Shown: in pieces, positions 24,963-33,104 of the stretch
Numbering within the stretch: the stretch's first letter is position 1
Layout: every line of letters begins with the position of its first letter
Assembly (NCBI GenBank): GCA_019115805.1
Contig: DXCW01000047.1
Location: 1-35,059 of the forward strand
DNA length: 35,059 nt
Source: Candidatus Sphingobacterium stercorigallinarum
GTDB lineage: Bacteria > Bacteroidota > Bacteroidia > Sphingobacteriales > Sphingobacteriaceae
Reading direction: 5' to 3'
Position numbers and translations under genes: made by a program
Notes under the pieces: model-generated
The model's input: only the letters and a program-made list of their open reading frames with translations
The model's database searches: none
Told to the model about the DNA's origin: nothing

Positions 24963-26327
24963 ATGTATTTGACTCCCACTTCGAAAGCCGTATTTTTCTG
25001 GCTACTGTTTTTTTTCGCGACACCTCAACTCCATGCTCAAAATAAACCGAATATCATCCTGGTATTAACTGATGATTTGGGTTACAGCGATTTAAGCTCT
25101 TATGGCCACCCCACGATTGTCACACCGTTCTTGGACTCCATGGCCAGCACAGGTGTTCGGGCCACACATTATGTCGTTACCAACCCCACTTGCACCCCTT
25201 CCAGAGCAGGTTTATTAACAGGGAGATATCCCACACGCCACCAGCTGGACGACCCCATCGGGCCCGGGTCTCGCAAAGGTCTCCCTCCAGCGGAAATCAC
25301 CATCGCTAAAATGCTGCGCAACGCAGGTTATCGAACAGGGCTTATCGGAAAATGGCATTTAGGCGATTTGCCTCATTTTCACCCGAACAACCACGGCTTC
25401 GACACCTTTTTTGGTATGCTTTACAGCCATGATTATCACGATCCTTACGTACAAACCGACACCGTTATCAAACTTTTTCGCAATCAGGAAATCGTGGAAG
25501 AACAGCCCGAAGACCGCGCACTGATCGACACCTATCACCGGGAAGCCCTGCGGTTTATTTCCGCTCAAAAGCCCTCCGAACCGTTCTTTTTGTATTACGC
25601 ACACAACCTGCCGCATTTACCATTAGCCACCATCGTTGACGAGGAACAAGCAAAGCATCACCCTGCAGGAACTTTAGGCGTAGTAATGGAGCAGGTAGAC
25701 CAGGCGTTATCGGCACTCTGGGAAGCGCTGGAAGAGCAAGAGCTTGCCGAAAATACGATCTTCATCTTTACGAGCGACAACGGGCCCTGGATCGAATATC
25801 CGCCCCGCATGGAAGGGGATCAAATCACGCGCAATTGGCATGTCGGCACCGCTGGCATGTTTAGAGGTTCCAAGGCGCAAACCTATGAAGGCGGCATTCG
25901 CGTACCGATGATCATAAACGGCCCATCGAAGTTTATCCAAGGCGGGCAAACACTTCGCTCACTGATGAGCAATCTCGATGTTTTCCCAACCATTCAAGAG
26001 TGGGTGGGAGCGACAGCCGATACGGGAAACGAGCTGGATGGGCAATCGATCGCCCCGCTATTATCCGGATCAACTACGGATTCAGCATTCGAGCACCGTG
26101 CTGTTTATATTGTCAATCACGGACAACTAGAAGCCGTAAAACTTGGCGACTGGAAATACCGCAAGGTTAAAGCTGGCGTGAACAACAACTCGGGCAAACC
26201 CTATCCTGCTTCCGAAGAATTGTTCCATGTGGGACGAGATCCAAGTGAACGTACGAATGTACTACACCATTACCCGATGAAAGCAGAAGAAATGAAGGCA
26301 TTGTTTCAGGCCTTTGATGCAAAATAG
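24963..26327 (+). CDS. Secreted Cys-type sulfatase
   Basis: 454 aa from the ATG giving MYLTPTSK, which places a Sec signal peptide at residues 1-25 (cleavage near LHA-Q); upstream in-frame starts would mask it. It is a family S1 arylsulfatase-type enzyme: metal ligands Asp37-Asp38 in LVLTDDLGYSD, and the maturation motif CTPSRAGLLTGR at 77-88, whose Cys77 must be converted to formylglycine. IGKWHLG (128-134) and TSDNGPW provide further active-site residues. The sulfate ester substrate is unknown; Bacteroidota use such enzymes on sulfated polysaccharides. No SusC/SusD pair or glycoside hydrolase is adjacent, and the maturase is not in the window. It is convergent with clpB. Confidence 0.93.
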   Translation: MYLTPTSKAVFFWLLFFFATPQLHAQNKPNIILVLTDDLGYSDLSSYGHPTIVTPFLDSMASTGVRATHYVVTNPTCTPSRAGLLTGRYPTRHQLDDPIGPGSRKGLPPAEITIAKMLRNAGYRTGLIGKWHLGDLPHFHPNNHGFDTFFGMLYSHDYHDPYVQTDTVIKLFRNQEIVEEQPEDRALIDTYHREALRFISAQKPSEPFFLYYAHNLPHLPLATIVDEEQAKHHPAGTLGVVMEQVDQALSALWEALEEQELAENTIFIFTSDNGPWIEYPPRMEGDQITRNWHVGTAGMFRGSKAQTYEGGIRVPMIINGPSKFIQGGQTLRSLMSNLDVFPTIQEWVGATADTGNELDGQSIAPLLSGSTTDSAFEHRAVYIVNHGQLEAVKLGDWKYRKVKAGVNNNSGKPYPASEELFHVGRDPSERTNVLHHYPMKAEEMKALFQAFDAK

Positions 26328-26346
26328 CCCCCCTGACGTTTCAACG

Positions 26347-26382
26347 AAAAAGGTGCGGCATCATACAATACCGCACCTTTTT
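26347..26382. terminator. Bidirectional terminator between sulfatase and clpB
   Basis: AGGTGCGG / CCGCACCT (26351-26358 and 26371-26378) with a 12-nt loop is flanked by A4 on the left and T4 on the right, extending the stem to 12 bp. It can serve both convergent genes. Confidence 0.88.
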
Positions 26383-26401
26383 CTCTACTGATTTAGTATG
26401 C

Positions 26402-29005
26402 TCACGACTGCTTATCCTTATTGAGGAACACAAAGCGGCCTTCAAATGCATCTAAATGGATTTGCGAATCTCTAGAGATCCTACCGGAAAGAATTTCCTT
26501 AGATAGTTCATTTAATATCCGCTTTTGAATAACCCGTTTAAGCGGCCGTGCACCATAGATTGGATCGTATCCCAACTGCGCTAACCAATCTAATGCATCA
26601 TCAGATGCAGTAAGGGCGATGTGTTGCTCTTCCAATTGAGACTGCACCCTACGGAATTGCATTTTTACGATTTCACCTATTTCCTGGCGTGTCAAAGGCG
26701 TAAACATGATGATTTCATCGATACGGTTTAAAAACTCAGGGCGAATAGACTTTTGTAACAACTCGAAAACGGCATCCTTGGTTTTGGCCAATACCACGTC
26801 GCGATTCTCTTCGCTTAAAGCGGTAAAATTCTCCTGAATTAAGTGTGAACCGGTATTAGACGTCATGATGATGATCGTATTTTTAAAATTCACTACCCGG
26901 CCTTTATTATCGGTTAAGTGTCCGTCATCCAGCACTTGTAAGAGGATATTAAACACATCGGGATGCGCCTTTTCAATTTCATCCAGCAGCACAACAGAAT
27001 ACGGACGCCGGCGTACCGCCTCGGTTAACTGACCGCCTTCATCATACCCCACATATCCAGGAGGCGCACCAATCAATCGAGATACCGCATGGCGTTCCTG
27101 ATATTCCGACATGTCTATACGCACCATCGCCTGTTCATCGTCGAATAAAAATTCGGCCAAAGCTTTAGCCAATTCCGTTTTACCCACACCCGTGGTGCCC
27201 AGGAAGATAAACGACCCGATGGGGCGATTCGCATCGCTAAGCCCCGCACGAGAACGACGAATCGCGTCGGATATGGCTTCAATAGCCTCATCTTGACCGG
27301 CCACCCGCTTATGCAATTCCTCTTCCAAAAACAGCAATTTTTCCCTTTCCGATTGCACCATTTTACTAACAGGAATCCCCGTCCATCGGGCAACCACGTC
27401 CGCAATATCACCGGCAGTCACCTCTTCTTTCAACATCCGGCTCGCATCTTGTTTTTCGGAAAGCTCTAACTTTAACGTCTCTACTTTATCCTGTGCTTCT
27501 TTGATTTTCCCGTATCGGAGTTCCGCAACCTTACCGTAATCACCAGCCCTTTCGGCTTGCTCGGCTTCCAATTTATAATTTTCAATGTGCTGAATTTCTT
27601 GATTCACTTGATCCACTAAAGTCTTTTCAGACTGCCAGGCCGCCCTTAGAGAATCGCGTTGATTGGAGAGGTTAGCAATCTCCTCACTCAATTCAGCTAC
27701 TTTACGCTCGTCGTCCTCGCGTTTGATCGCTTCTCTTTCGATTTCCAATTGCATGATACGTCTCTCAATTTCATCGACTACCTCCGGCACAGAATCCATT
27801 TCCAAGCGAAGCTTTGAGGCCGCCTCATCAATCAAATCAATGGCTTTATCCGGTAAGAATCGATCGGTAATGTAGCGTTGTGAGAGCTCAACTGCGGAAA
27901 TGATCGCTTCATCGAGTATGCGAACGCGATGATGGGTCTCATACCTTTCCTTCAAGCCACGCAATATCGAAATGGCGTCCTGACTATTGGGCTCTTCCAC
28001 CAGCACGCGCTGGAAACGCCGCTCAAGGGCTTTATCTTTCTCAAAATATTTTTGGTATTCATTCAATGTCGTAGCGCCAATCGTCCGTAATTCTCCTCTA
28101 GCAAGCGCCGGCTTTAAGATATTCGCCGCATCCATTGCCCCTTCACCACCACCAGCACCAACGAGGGTGTGAATTTCGTCGATGAACAATATAATTTCCC
28201 CATCACTTCCCGATACTTCTTTTACGACGGCCTTCAACCTTTCTTCAAATTCGCCCTTATATTTTGCACCAGCTAGTAGCGCCCCCATATCCAAAGAATA
28301 AACTGTTTTTGTTTTTAGGTTTTCCGGCGCGTCACCTTTAATAATACGGTGAGCAATTCCTTCAGCAATTGCCGTTTTTCCCACCCCAGGTTCGCCCACT
28401 AATATGGGGTTATTTTTTGTGCGTCGGGACAATATCTGCATCACTCGACGAATCTCTTCATCCCGACCAATAACCGGATCCAATTTTCCAGATTCCGCAA
28501 ATTCGTTTAAATTATTAGCATATTTTTCTAACGCATTGAAGGTCGCCTCGGCGTTCTGGTCGTTCACCCGATTATTCCCCCGAAGTTCCTTTATCGCTAG
28601 TTTTAAGTTTTTCTCTGTCGCCCCTTGATCCTTCAGCAAGGAACCTACCGTATCACCTGCAGCGAGTAGGCCCAACAGGAGGTGCTCTATGGAAACAAAC
28701 TCGTCATTGAATTCCTTCAAATAGCTGCTTGCTTTTTGCAAGACCGCTGTACTTGTTGTACTTAAGTACACTTGGCTACCGCTGACCTTAGGAAACGACT
28801 CCACTTGTTTATCAATCTCGGCTCCCAAATAATGGATGTTGACATCTAGCTTCTTTAACAGATGACTGACAATATTCTCATCAACGGCTAATAATGCTTT
28901 CATCAAATGGGCCGGTTCAATGGCTTGCTGCTGATTTCCCAAAGCTATTTCAGAGGCTTTTTGTATGGCTTCTTGAGCCTTAATGGTATAATTTTTAAAG
29001 TTCAT
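26402..29005 (-). CDS. clpB: ATP-dependent disaggregase ClpB
   Basis: 867 aa from the ATG giving [13 protein letters not shown], the conserved family start; in-frame ATGs at 29011 and 29014 would add two or three residues. ClpB is a hexameric AAA+ chaperone that, with DnaK, rescues aggregated proteins after heat stress. Domain order is complete: N-terminal Clp_N repeats (1-145), first AAA+ with Walker A GEPGVGKT near 204-211, the coiled-coil M domain (about 400-525) rich in Glu and Lys, and the second AAA+ with GTTGVGKT near residue 605 and [14 protein letters not shown]. The M domain rules out ClpA/ClpC. The upstream 170 bp carry GTCA/TGAC half-sites that may be a stress operator. Confidence 0.97.
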   Translation of the reverse strand: MNFKNYTIKAQEAIQKASEIALGNQQQAIEPAHLMKALLAVDENIVSHLLKKLDVNIHYLGAEIDKQVESFPKVSGSQVYLSTTSTAVLQKASSYLKEFNDEFVSIEHLLLGLLAAGDTVGSLLKDQGATEKNLKLAIKELRGNNRVNDQNAEATFNALEKYANNLNEFAESGKLDPVIGRDEEIRRVMQILSRRTKNNPILVGEPGVGKTAIAEGIAHRIIKGDAPENLKTKTVYSLDMGALLAGAKYKGEFEERLKAVVKEVSGSDGEIILFIDEIHTLVGAGGGEGAMDAANILKPALARGELRTIGATTLNEYQKYFEKDKALERRFQRVLVEEPNSQDAISILRGLKERYETHHRVRILDEAIISAVELSQRYITDRFLPDKAIDLIDEAASKLRLEMDSVPEVVDEIERRIMQLEIEREAIKREDDERKVAELSEEIANLSNQRDSLRAAWQSEKTLVDQVNQEIQHIENYKLEAEQAERAGDYGKVAELRYGKIKEAQDKVETLKLELSEKQDASRMLKEEVTAGDIADVVARWTGIPVSKMVQSEREKLLFLEEELHKRVAGQDEAIEAISDAIRRSRAGLSDANRPIGSFIFLGTTGVGKTELAKALAEFLFDDEQAMVRIDMSEYQERHAVSRLIGAPPGYVGYDEGGQLTEAVRRRPYSVVLLDEIEKAHPDVFNILLQVLDDGHLTDNKGRVVNFKNTIIIMTSNTGSHLIQENFTALSEENRDVVLAKTKDAVFELLQKSIRPEFLNRIDEIIMFTPLTRQEIGEIVKMQFRRVQSQLEEQHIALTASDDALDWLAQLGYDPIYGARPLKRVIQKRILNELSKEILSGRISRDSQIHLDAFEGRFVFLNKDKQS

Positions 29006-29080
29006 ATGCATCATTTTCTATCATGCTTCATTTATCAAATGGGATGCCTAGCTACAAATAGCGGCTAAAACGGAAATTAT

Positions 29081-29117
29081 GTCATCAAAAAGTCAAACAA
29101 TACTGACAAAAATTCAG
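29081..29117. promoter_or_regulatory. Candidate stress-gene regulatory region upstream of clpB
   Basis: GTCA at 29081 and 29092 and TGAC at 29104 form inverted half-sites, and CTGACAAAAATTCAG (29103-29117) is a near palindrome. The cluster lies 76-112 bp upstream of the clpB ATG. Role is inferred from position and symmetry only. Confidence 0.3.
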
Positions 29118-29176
29118 CATCAAAATCAGTGATTAGCGACGCGAAGGAAGAGTCGCCTATCCGAGAGGCGTCCTGT

Positions 29177-29416
29177 CTACCGCAAAAGCATCGCTTCGCG
29201 ATGACGTAGGACTTCCCCATAGGTCGGCAGGCGACTTTCGAATAGGGTTTTGTGATGCGGACTAGGTATTAGCACCTTCACATCGTATTTCTCTAATGGA
29301 ATAAACACCAGGATGCCATGTATATTGAAATCTTCGTCCGTCACATCGGTATATTTTTCTACCGGCTGATCTAAACGTTTGAGGGTCGCTAATTTTTTGA
29401 TGACCTGTTGTATCAT
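29177..29416 (-). CDS. 79-aa hypothetical protein coupled to the universal stress protein
   Basis: 79 aa with no signal peptide or membrane helix. The composition is balanced, with a predicted helix at 1-13, a beta-rich middle (IHGILVFIPLEKYDVKVLI) and a basic C-terminus (GEVLRHREAMLLR). No family is recognised. Its ATG overlaps the TGA of the upstream universal stress gene as ATGA (29413-29416), a classic coupling arrangement that supports it being a real gene and suggests the two products act together. No clear terminator follows before the clpB upstream region. Confidence 0.6.
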   Translation of the reverse strand: MIQQVIKKLATLKRLDQPVEKYTDVTDEDFNIHGILVFIPLEKYDVKVLIPSPHHKTLFESRLPTYGEVLRHREAMLLR

Positions 29417-30270
29417 GCTTGTGTTTGTTCTTCGTGGAAAACTAAAATAGGTACTTTGGAATGCAAAGTTAAATGATTACTTACACTACTACGAAACAGG
29501 CGATCGAAAAAACCTCTATTTCGTTTGACGACACCTAGAATATCGATATTGTTTTCAATAATGTAATTCGCAATGGTATTCTCCACACTCTCTACTTCGT
29601 CCAAAAGCACATACTCGATATTCTCTGTGCGGAATTCCCTTTTCCATCTTTCCGTACCGTCCAGCACATCCGACACTTGTCCGGCTTGTAGCACGTGCAG
29701 GCAATCTATTTTTGCGCCTACAGCCCGCGACATGAGCAACATTTCTTTTAAGGCGTGTAGATCTTGATCTCTAAACAAGGTCGTAAAGACAGCCCGTTTA
29801 ATCCCTTGGTATTTGGCATGAGGCGGCACCGCCAATACGGGATTCTTAATCGATCGGATCACAGCAACGGTATTACTTCCTATCAATTTGGAGAGAAAGC
29901 CCGACTCGCCGTGGGTGCCCATAATCACCAAATGTATGCGCTCCCGCTCGACCACATTCCGAACCACACTCGCAACGGGTCCCTGTTCGAAAAGAAACAC
30001 CAGCTGCACCTCACTCATATTGTTTTCTGCCGCAATAGCCCGCAGATCCTCTGTCTTGTTTTTGTACCGTTCGAATTGCCCCAATTCGATCTGCTGATAG
30101 GCTTCCCCTAACATATCCGGTTGACCGCCGTGAGTCGCCGAGAGTACCGGTTCTATATAGGTATAGAGCACATAAATCTTCGCTTCGACGGACCGGGCGA
30201 TATGCAGGGCATAGACAAATGCATTAGCAGCAATGTCCGAAAAATCGGTTGGAAATAGGATTGCTCTCAT
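29413..30270 (-). CDS. Tandem-domain universal stress protein (UspA family)
   Basis: 285 aa with two Usp domains. Domain 1 (about 1-150) starts with ILFPTDFSDIAANAFVYAL and has the ATP-binding pattern G-x2-G-x9-G-S in MGTHGESGFLSKLIGSNT, so nucleotide binding is expected. Domain 2 (about 160-285) keeps the fold (GIKRAVFTTLFRDQDLHAL, then PILVFHEEQ) but its loop reads VVKRNRGFFDRLFRSSVSN and lacks the glycines, so it probably does not bind ATP. Such proteins help cells withstand starvation and other stresses by unknown means. It diverges from the sigma factor gene by 204 bp and overlaps a 79-aa gene by 4 nt. Confidence 0.92.
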   Translation of the reverse strand: MRAILFPTDFSDIAANAFVYALHIARSVEAKIYVLYTYIEPVLSATHGGQPDMLGEAYQQIELGQFERYKNKTEDLRAIAAENNMSEVQLVFLFEQGPVASVVRNVVERERIHLVIMGTHGESGFLSKLIGSNTVAVIRSIKNPVLAVPPHAKYQGIKRAVFTTLFRDQDLHALKEMLLMSRAVGAKIDCLHVLQAGQVSDVLDGTERWKREFRTENIEYVLLDEVESVENTIANYIIENNIDILGVVKRNRGFFDRLFRSSVSNHLTLHSKVPILVFHEEQTQA

Positions 30271-30474
30271 AATCGTTATGAATTTAGTTTTATTACATTT
30301 ACTGATAATTGGTCATAGCAACAATGACGTCCATTATTATTTAATACCAACTGTAGCATGAAATTGTTTTACCTCGTTTCATTGATACAATACCGAAAGA
30401 AAGGAATGTTGTGTTTAAAGTATGGTTTCACCTATAGTGTTTTTGCCAAACAACAGGTTAACAAAACAACATAG

Positions 30475-31080
30475 GTGGGAGTTTTTGGAAAATACCGGGA
30501 CAAACAGCCTCAATGGAGTCTAAGAACTGCATTGGAACGCTGTGCTGTGTCCGATTCCGAGCAAAGTAAAGCATTCCTTTATCGAAAATACTATGGGTAT
30601 GTTATGGCGATAGTTATTCGGTACATGAAACACGAAATGGAAGCCGAAGAGATAACGAACGAGTGCTTTGTGAAAATTTTTAAAAAGATTAGCACGTTTA
30701 GTCTACACGAGGATGCAACCGTTCTGGAGAAGACATTTAAATCTTGGATAGCAAGAATTGCCGTCAACACATCTATCGATGCGCTCCGCGTTCGTAAACA
30801 GATGCACATGATTGATGATCTTAGTGGAAGCGAAACGGCACAATTGTCCGTGGAGAACCAAAGTAACTTGGAATACGAGGACATCCTTTCACTTCTTCGC
30901 CAGCTGCCCGAGATTCAACGTTCGATTTTCAACCTTTATGAGATTGAAGGATATTCTCACGAGGAAATCGGAAAACAGTTAGCGATACCGGAGAGCACCT
31001 CTAGAACATATCTCACGCGTGCCAAACAGAAACTTCGCAAATTATACAGTATTCGTTTTGATTACCATACACCATCCTGA
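30475..31080 (+). CDS. ECF-type RNA polymerase sigma factor
   Basis: 201 aa. Sigma region 2 is about residues 32-75 (FLYRKYYGYVMAIVIRYMK, then AEEITNECFVKIFKKI, the core-binding and -10 recognition helices). Region 4 is about 137-190, with LRQLPEIQRSIFNLYEIEGY and the helix-turn-helix EEIGKQLAIPESTSRTYLTR that reads the -35. Spacing and size fit the extracytoplasmic-function group. The start is a GTG at 30475 directly after an in-frame TAG; no ATG gives a full region 2, so a non-ATG start is required unless the true start is a downstream TTG (30532). It is followed after 12 bp by a predicted membrane and beta-barrel protein that is the natural candidate for its regulator. Targets unknown. Confidence 0.9.
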   Translation: MGVFGKYRDKQPQWSLRTALERCAVSDSEQSKAFLYRKYYGYVMAIVIRYMKHEMEAEEITNECFVKIFKKISTFSLHEDATVLEKTFKSWIARIAVNTSIDALRVRKQMHMIDDLSGSETAQLSVENQSNLEYEDILSLLRQLPEIQRSIFNLYEIEGYSHEEIGKQLAIPESTSRTYLTRAKQKLRKLYSIRFDYHTPS

Positions 31081-31092
31081 TTCGACAAGAAA

Positions 31093-32442
31093 ATGGAAAA
31101 AGATAAAAAAGACATTGTTGAACATATCATTAGGGAACTAAAGGCCAAGCAAGAGCTGCCGTATAAGGAAGGCGCATGGGAACGCTTTCAGCAGCAGTCT
31201 GATTCCGCGGTTTCGAAAAAGCCCAAGATCGTATACTGGGCCGCGAGCGCTGCTGCGATACTTCTAGCGGTTTGGGCCGTCAACCAATGGTCTGTCGGTA
31301 CCGACTCCGACACGACACAACCCATCATTGCAGCGCACTCTGACATGGGTACGAGCAGCACCTCAGCGGATTCCGCAGGGGAGGGTGCGGTTCGCCCGGC
31401 AAAAGGCTCCGCTGTTGTTGCGGAACAAAAAGAGGCGTCCTCAGCGAACTTATCGATCCCAGATCAAATGGCAGATGCCTTTCATCCACCCGTATTCGGC
31501 GAGACCTTGTGGGCAAGCGTTCCAAAAACTACCGGTTCTCGCTTTTCGGTGGGCAATCTTACTGCACCGTCCTCACCAGCGCGACTGAATGCGGCAATCG
31601 GACCGACAGGTACGGTGAAACTTCATGCAGATCAGGGCGTGGATCTGGAAAATGCGGACTCGCGTAGCGTCCAATCATTGGCTCATGTAACACAACAGGT
31701 TACCGCGGTAGACGGGAAAGCCCCAGAATTGCGCGATAGAGGTTTTCGTTTTATGGATAAGTTCCAATTGGGGATTTTCGTTTCTCCGAATTCTACCAAC
31801 GAACAATTCAACTTTGGAGGCGGTGTATTGGTCAATTATCAACTTTCTAAAAACTTGAGCATCCGTACAGGATTGGCGTTCAATAAATATGAAGCGTCCC
31901 AAATGCGTGATCCGGTGACCTCACCGGAAATGCAGGTACGAACAAATTTAAACACCTCGCAAATGCCAACCTCTGATGGGGCTATCCAAGCAAAAGTGAG
32001 CAACGCACTGATATTACCGAATGTCAACGCGATTACAGGCAACGTCCAAGCATTAGAAGTTCCCTTAGATCTTAAACTTAACGTGGCACAGGGTTTCTAC
32101 ATTTCCTCAGGGATTACCTATGCTGCTATTCTACAGCAAAACCGGTATGCCCATTATATAGAAAATGTAAACAAAGACCTCTTCCAAGACGGTTTACCAG
32201 AAAATCAAGGTGAGGTACAGCAAGCTACCCAGCAGATTTCCCGATCCATTAAAACGGAAGATGAAAATGTCCGAAGCAATCAATTTGGTGGATTTGCTAA
32301 CTTTTCGCTGGGCAAGGAAGTCAAATTGAATAAAGGGATCTCGCTTTCCGTCGAGCCTTATGTGAAATTACCGGTAGGTAGCTTCCAGCGGGCCGACATG
32401 AACTATACCAATGGAGGGATCCGTATCATTACTAATTTTTAG
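31093..32442 (+). CDS. Putative trans-envelope anti-sigma / outer-membrane beta-barrel protein
   Basis: 449 aa. Residues 1-45 are charged and helical (DIVEHIIRELKAKQELPYKEGAWERFQQ) with no signal peptide. One hydrophobic helix follows at about 46-63 (IVYWAASAAAILLAVWAV). Residues 67-222 form a low-complexity Ser/Ala/Gly/Pro-rich linker. From about 223 the pattern is that of an outer-membrane barrel: alternating strands FQLGIFVSP, FGGGVLVNYQLSKNLSIRTGL, EVPLDLKLNVAQGFYISSGI and LSVEPYVKLPVG, ending GGIRIITNF with a terminal Phe as in BAM substrates. An N-terminal cytoplasmic segment plus an OM barrel implies one chain crossing the whole envelope. With the ECF sigma gene 12 bp upstream, the N-terminus may be an anti-sigma segment; that role is inference. 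Its stop overlaps that of the convergent HAD gene. Confidence 0.72.
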   Translation: MEKDKKDIVEHIIRELKAKQELPYKEGAWERFQQQSDSAVSKKPKIVYWAASAAAILLAVWAVNQWSVGTDSDTTQPIIAAHSDMGTSSTSADSAGEGAVRPAKGSAVVAEQKEASSANLSIPDQMADAFHPPVFGETLWASVPKTTGSRFSVGNLTAPSSPARLNAAIGPTGTVKLHADQGVDLENADSRSVQSLAHVTQQVTAVDGKAPELRDRGFRFMDKFQLGIFVSPNSTNEQFNFGGGVLVNYQLSKNLSIRTGLAFNKYEASQMRDPVTSPEMQVRTNLNTSQMPTSDGAIQAKVSNALILPNVNAITGNVQALEVPLDLKLNVAQGFYISSGITYAAILQQNRYAHYIENVNKDLFQDGLPENQGEVQQATQQISRSIKTEDENVRSNQFGGFANFSLGKEVKLNKGISLSVEPYVKLPVGSFQRADMNYTNGGIRIITNF

Positions 32443-33050
32443 AGTTGATCGATACGCACCCAGTCCATACCAGCGGCTATAGCGCCTTGGACTCCTGGAT
32501 CGCCATCTTCGAACACCAGGCAGTGCTCTGGTGCCACCCCCAATTGCTCTGCGGCCAATAAAAAAGGTTGCGGCGAGGGTTTTCCTTCCAGTGTATCTCC
32601 CGCGCAAACTAACGTTTCGTACTTTCCAATTACCTCAATAACCGCCAAGGTTTTACTTAATGTGGAGCGGCGACCGCCAGAAACAATAGCGATACGGTGG
32701 GAACGCACGGAATCGTACAAGACCTGTCGCACGTAATCAATTGCTTTGGTATCCATGATGTATCGGTCAATGAAGATCGCTGATTTCCGATTGGCAAAAA
32801 CCTGTACATCGAAATCCACCTGATAACGTACTGCGATTTCCCTGGCGACCGCTACGGTAGGCCATCCCGCTGTTTCATCAATCAAATTCGGGTCAAGCAG
32901 CACACCGTATTCCTCTGCCGTTGCGATATAAGCCGCCTTATGAGCGTGCATATTGTCGGCCAGTGTACCATCTACATCGAAAAGAAGGGCTTGATATCCG
33001 GCGGATAGTGATTTTAATTGTTCGTATTTCTTTTTTGAGATCTCGTTCAT
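32439..33050 (-). CDS. HAD-superfamily phosphatase (beta-phosphoglucomutase-like)
   Basis: 203 aa. HAD motif I is Asp25/Asp27 in LLFDVDGTLADNM, motif II Ser124 in AIVSGG, motif III Lys157 in EGKPSPQPF, and motif IV Glu181/Asp182 in VFEDGDPGVQGA. The helical cap between motifs I and II is of the C1 type found in phosphoglycolate phosphatase and beta-phosphoglucomutase relatives. It should hydrolyse a small phosphate ester, or isomerise a sugar phosphate, in the cytoplasm; the substrate is unknown. Its stop codon overlaps the stop of the convergent barrel gene (TTAG shared). It starts 7 bp after the U tract of the proline dehydrogenase terminator, so its own promoter must overlap that region or it depends on read-through. 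Confidence 0.88.
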   Translation of the reverse strand: MNEISKKKYEQLKSLSAGYQALLFDVDGTLADNMHAHKAAYIATAEEYGVLLDPNLIDETAGWPTVAVAREIAVRYQVDFDVQVFANRKSAIFIDRYIMDTKAIDYVRQVLYDSVRSHRIAIVSGGRRSTLSKTLAVIEVIGKYETLVCAGDTLEGKPSPQPFLLAAEQLGVAPEHCLVFEDGDPGVQGAIAAGMDWVRIDQL

Positions 33051-33056
33051 TTCGGC

Positions 33057-33091
33057 AAAAATAAGAAAGTCCCCGAGATTCGGAGACTTTC
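33057..33091 (-). terminator. Intrinsic terminator after proline dehydrogenase
   Basis: On the minus strand, 12-bp arms GAAAGTCTCCGA / TCGGGGACTTTC with one G-T wobble and a 3-nt loop are followed by CTTATTTTT-type U-rich sequence (plus strand 33057-33064). It lies 13 bp past the stop codon. Confidence 0.75.
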
Positions 33092-33104
33092 ATCGTGCAG
33101 TATG

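Noticed and set aside
29137-29175. CGCCT / AGGCG hairpin after the 79-aa gene, considered as a terminator
   Set aside because: The stem is only 5 bp and no T tract follows on the minus strand.
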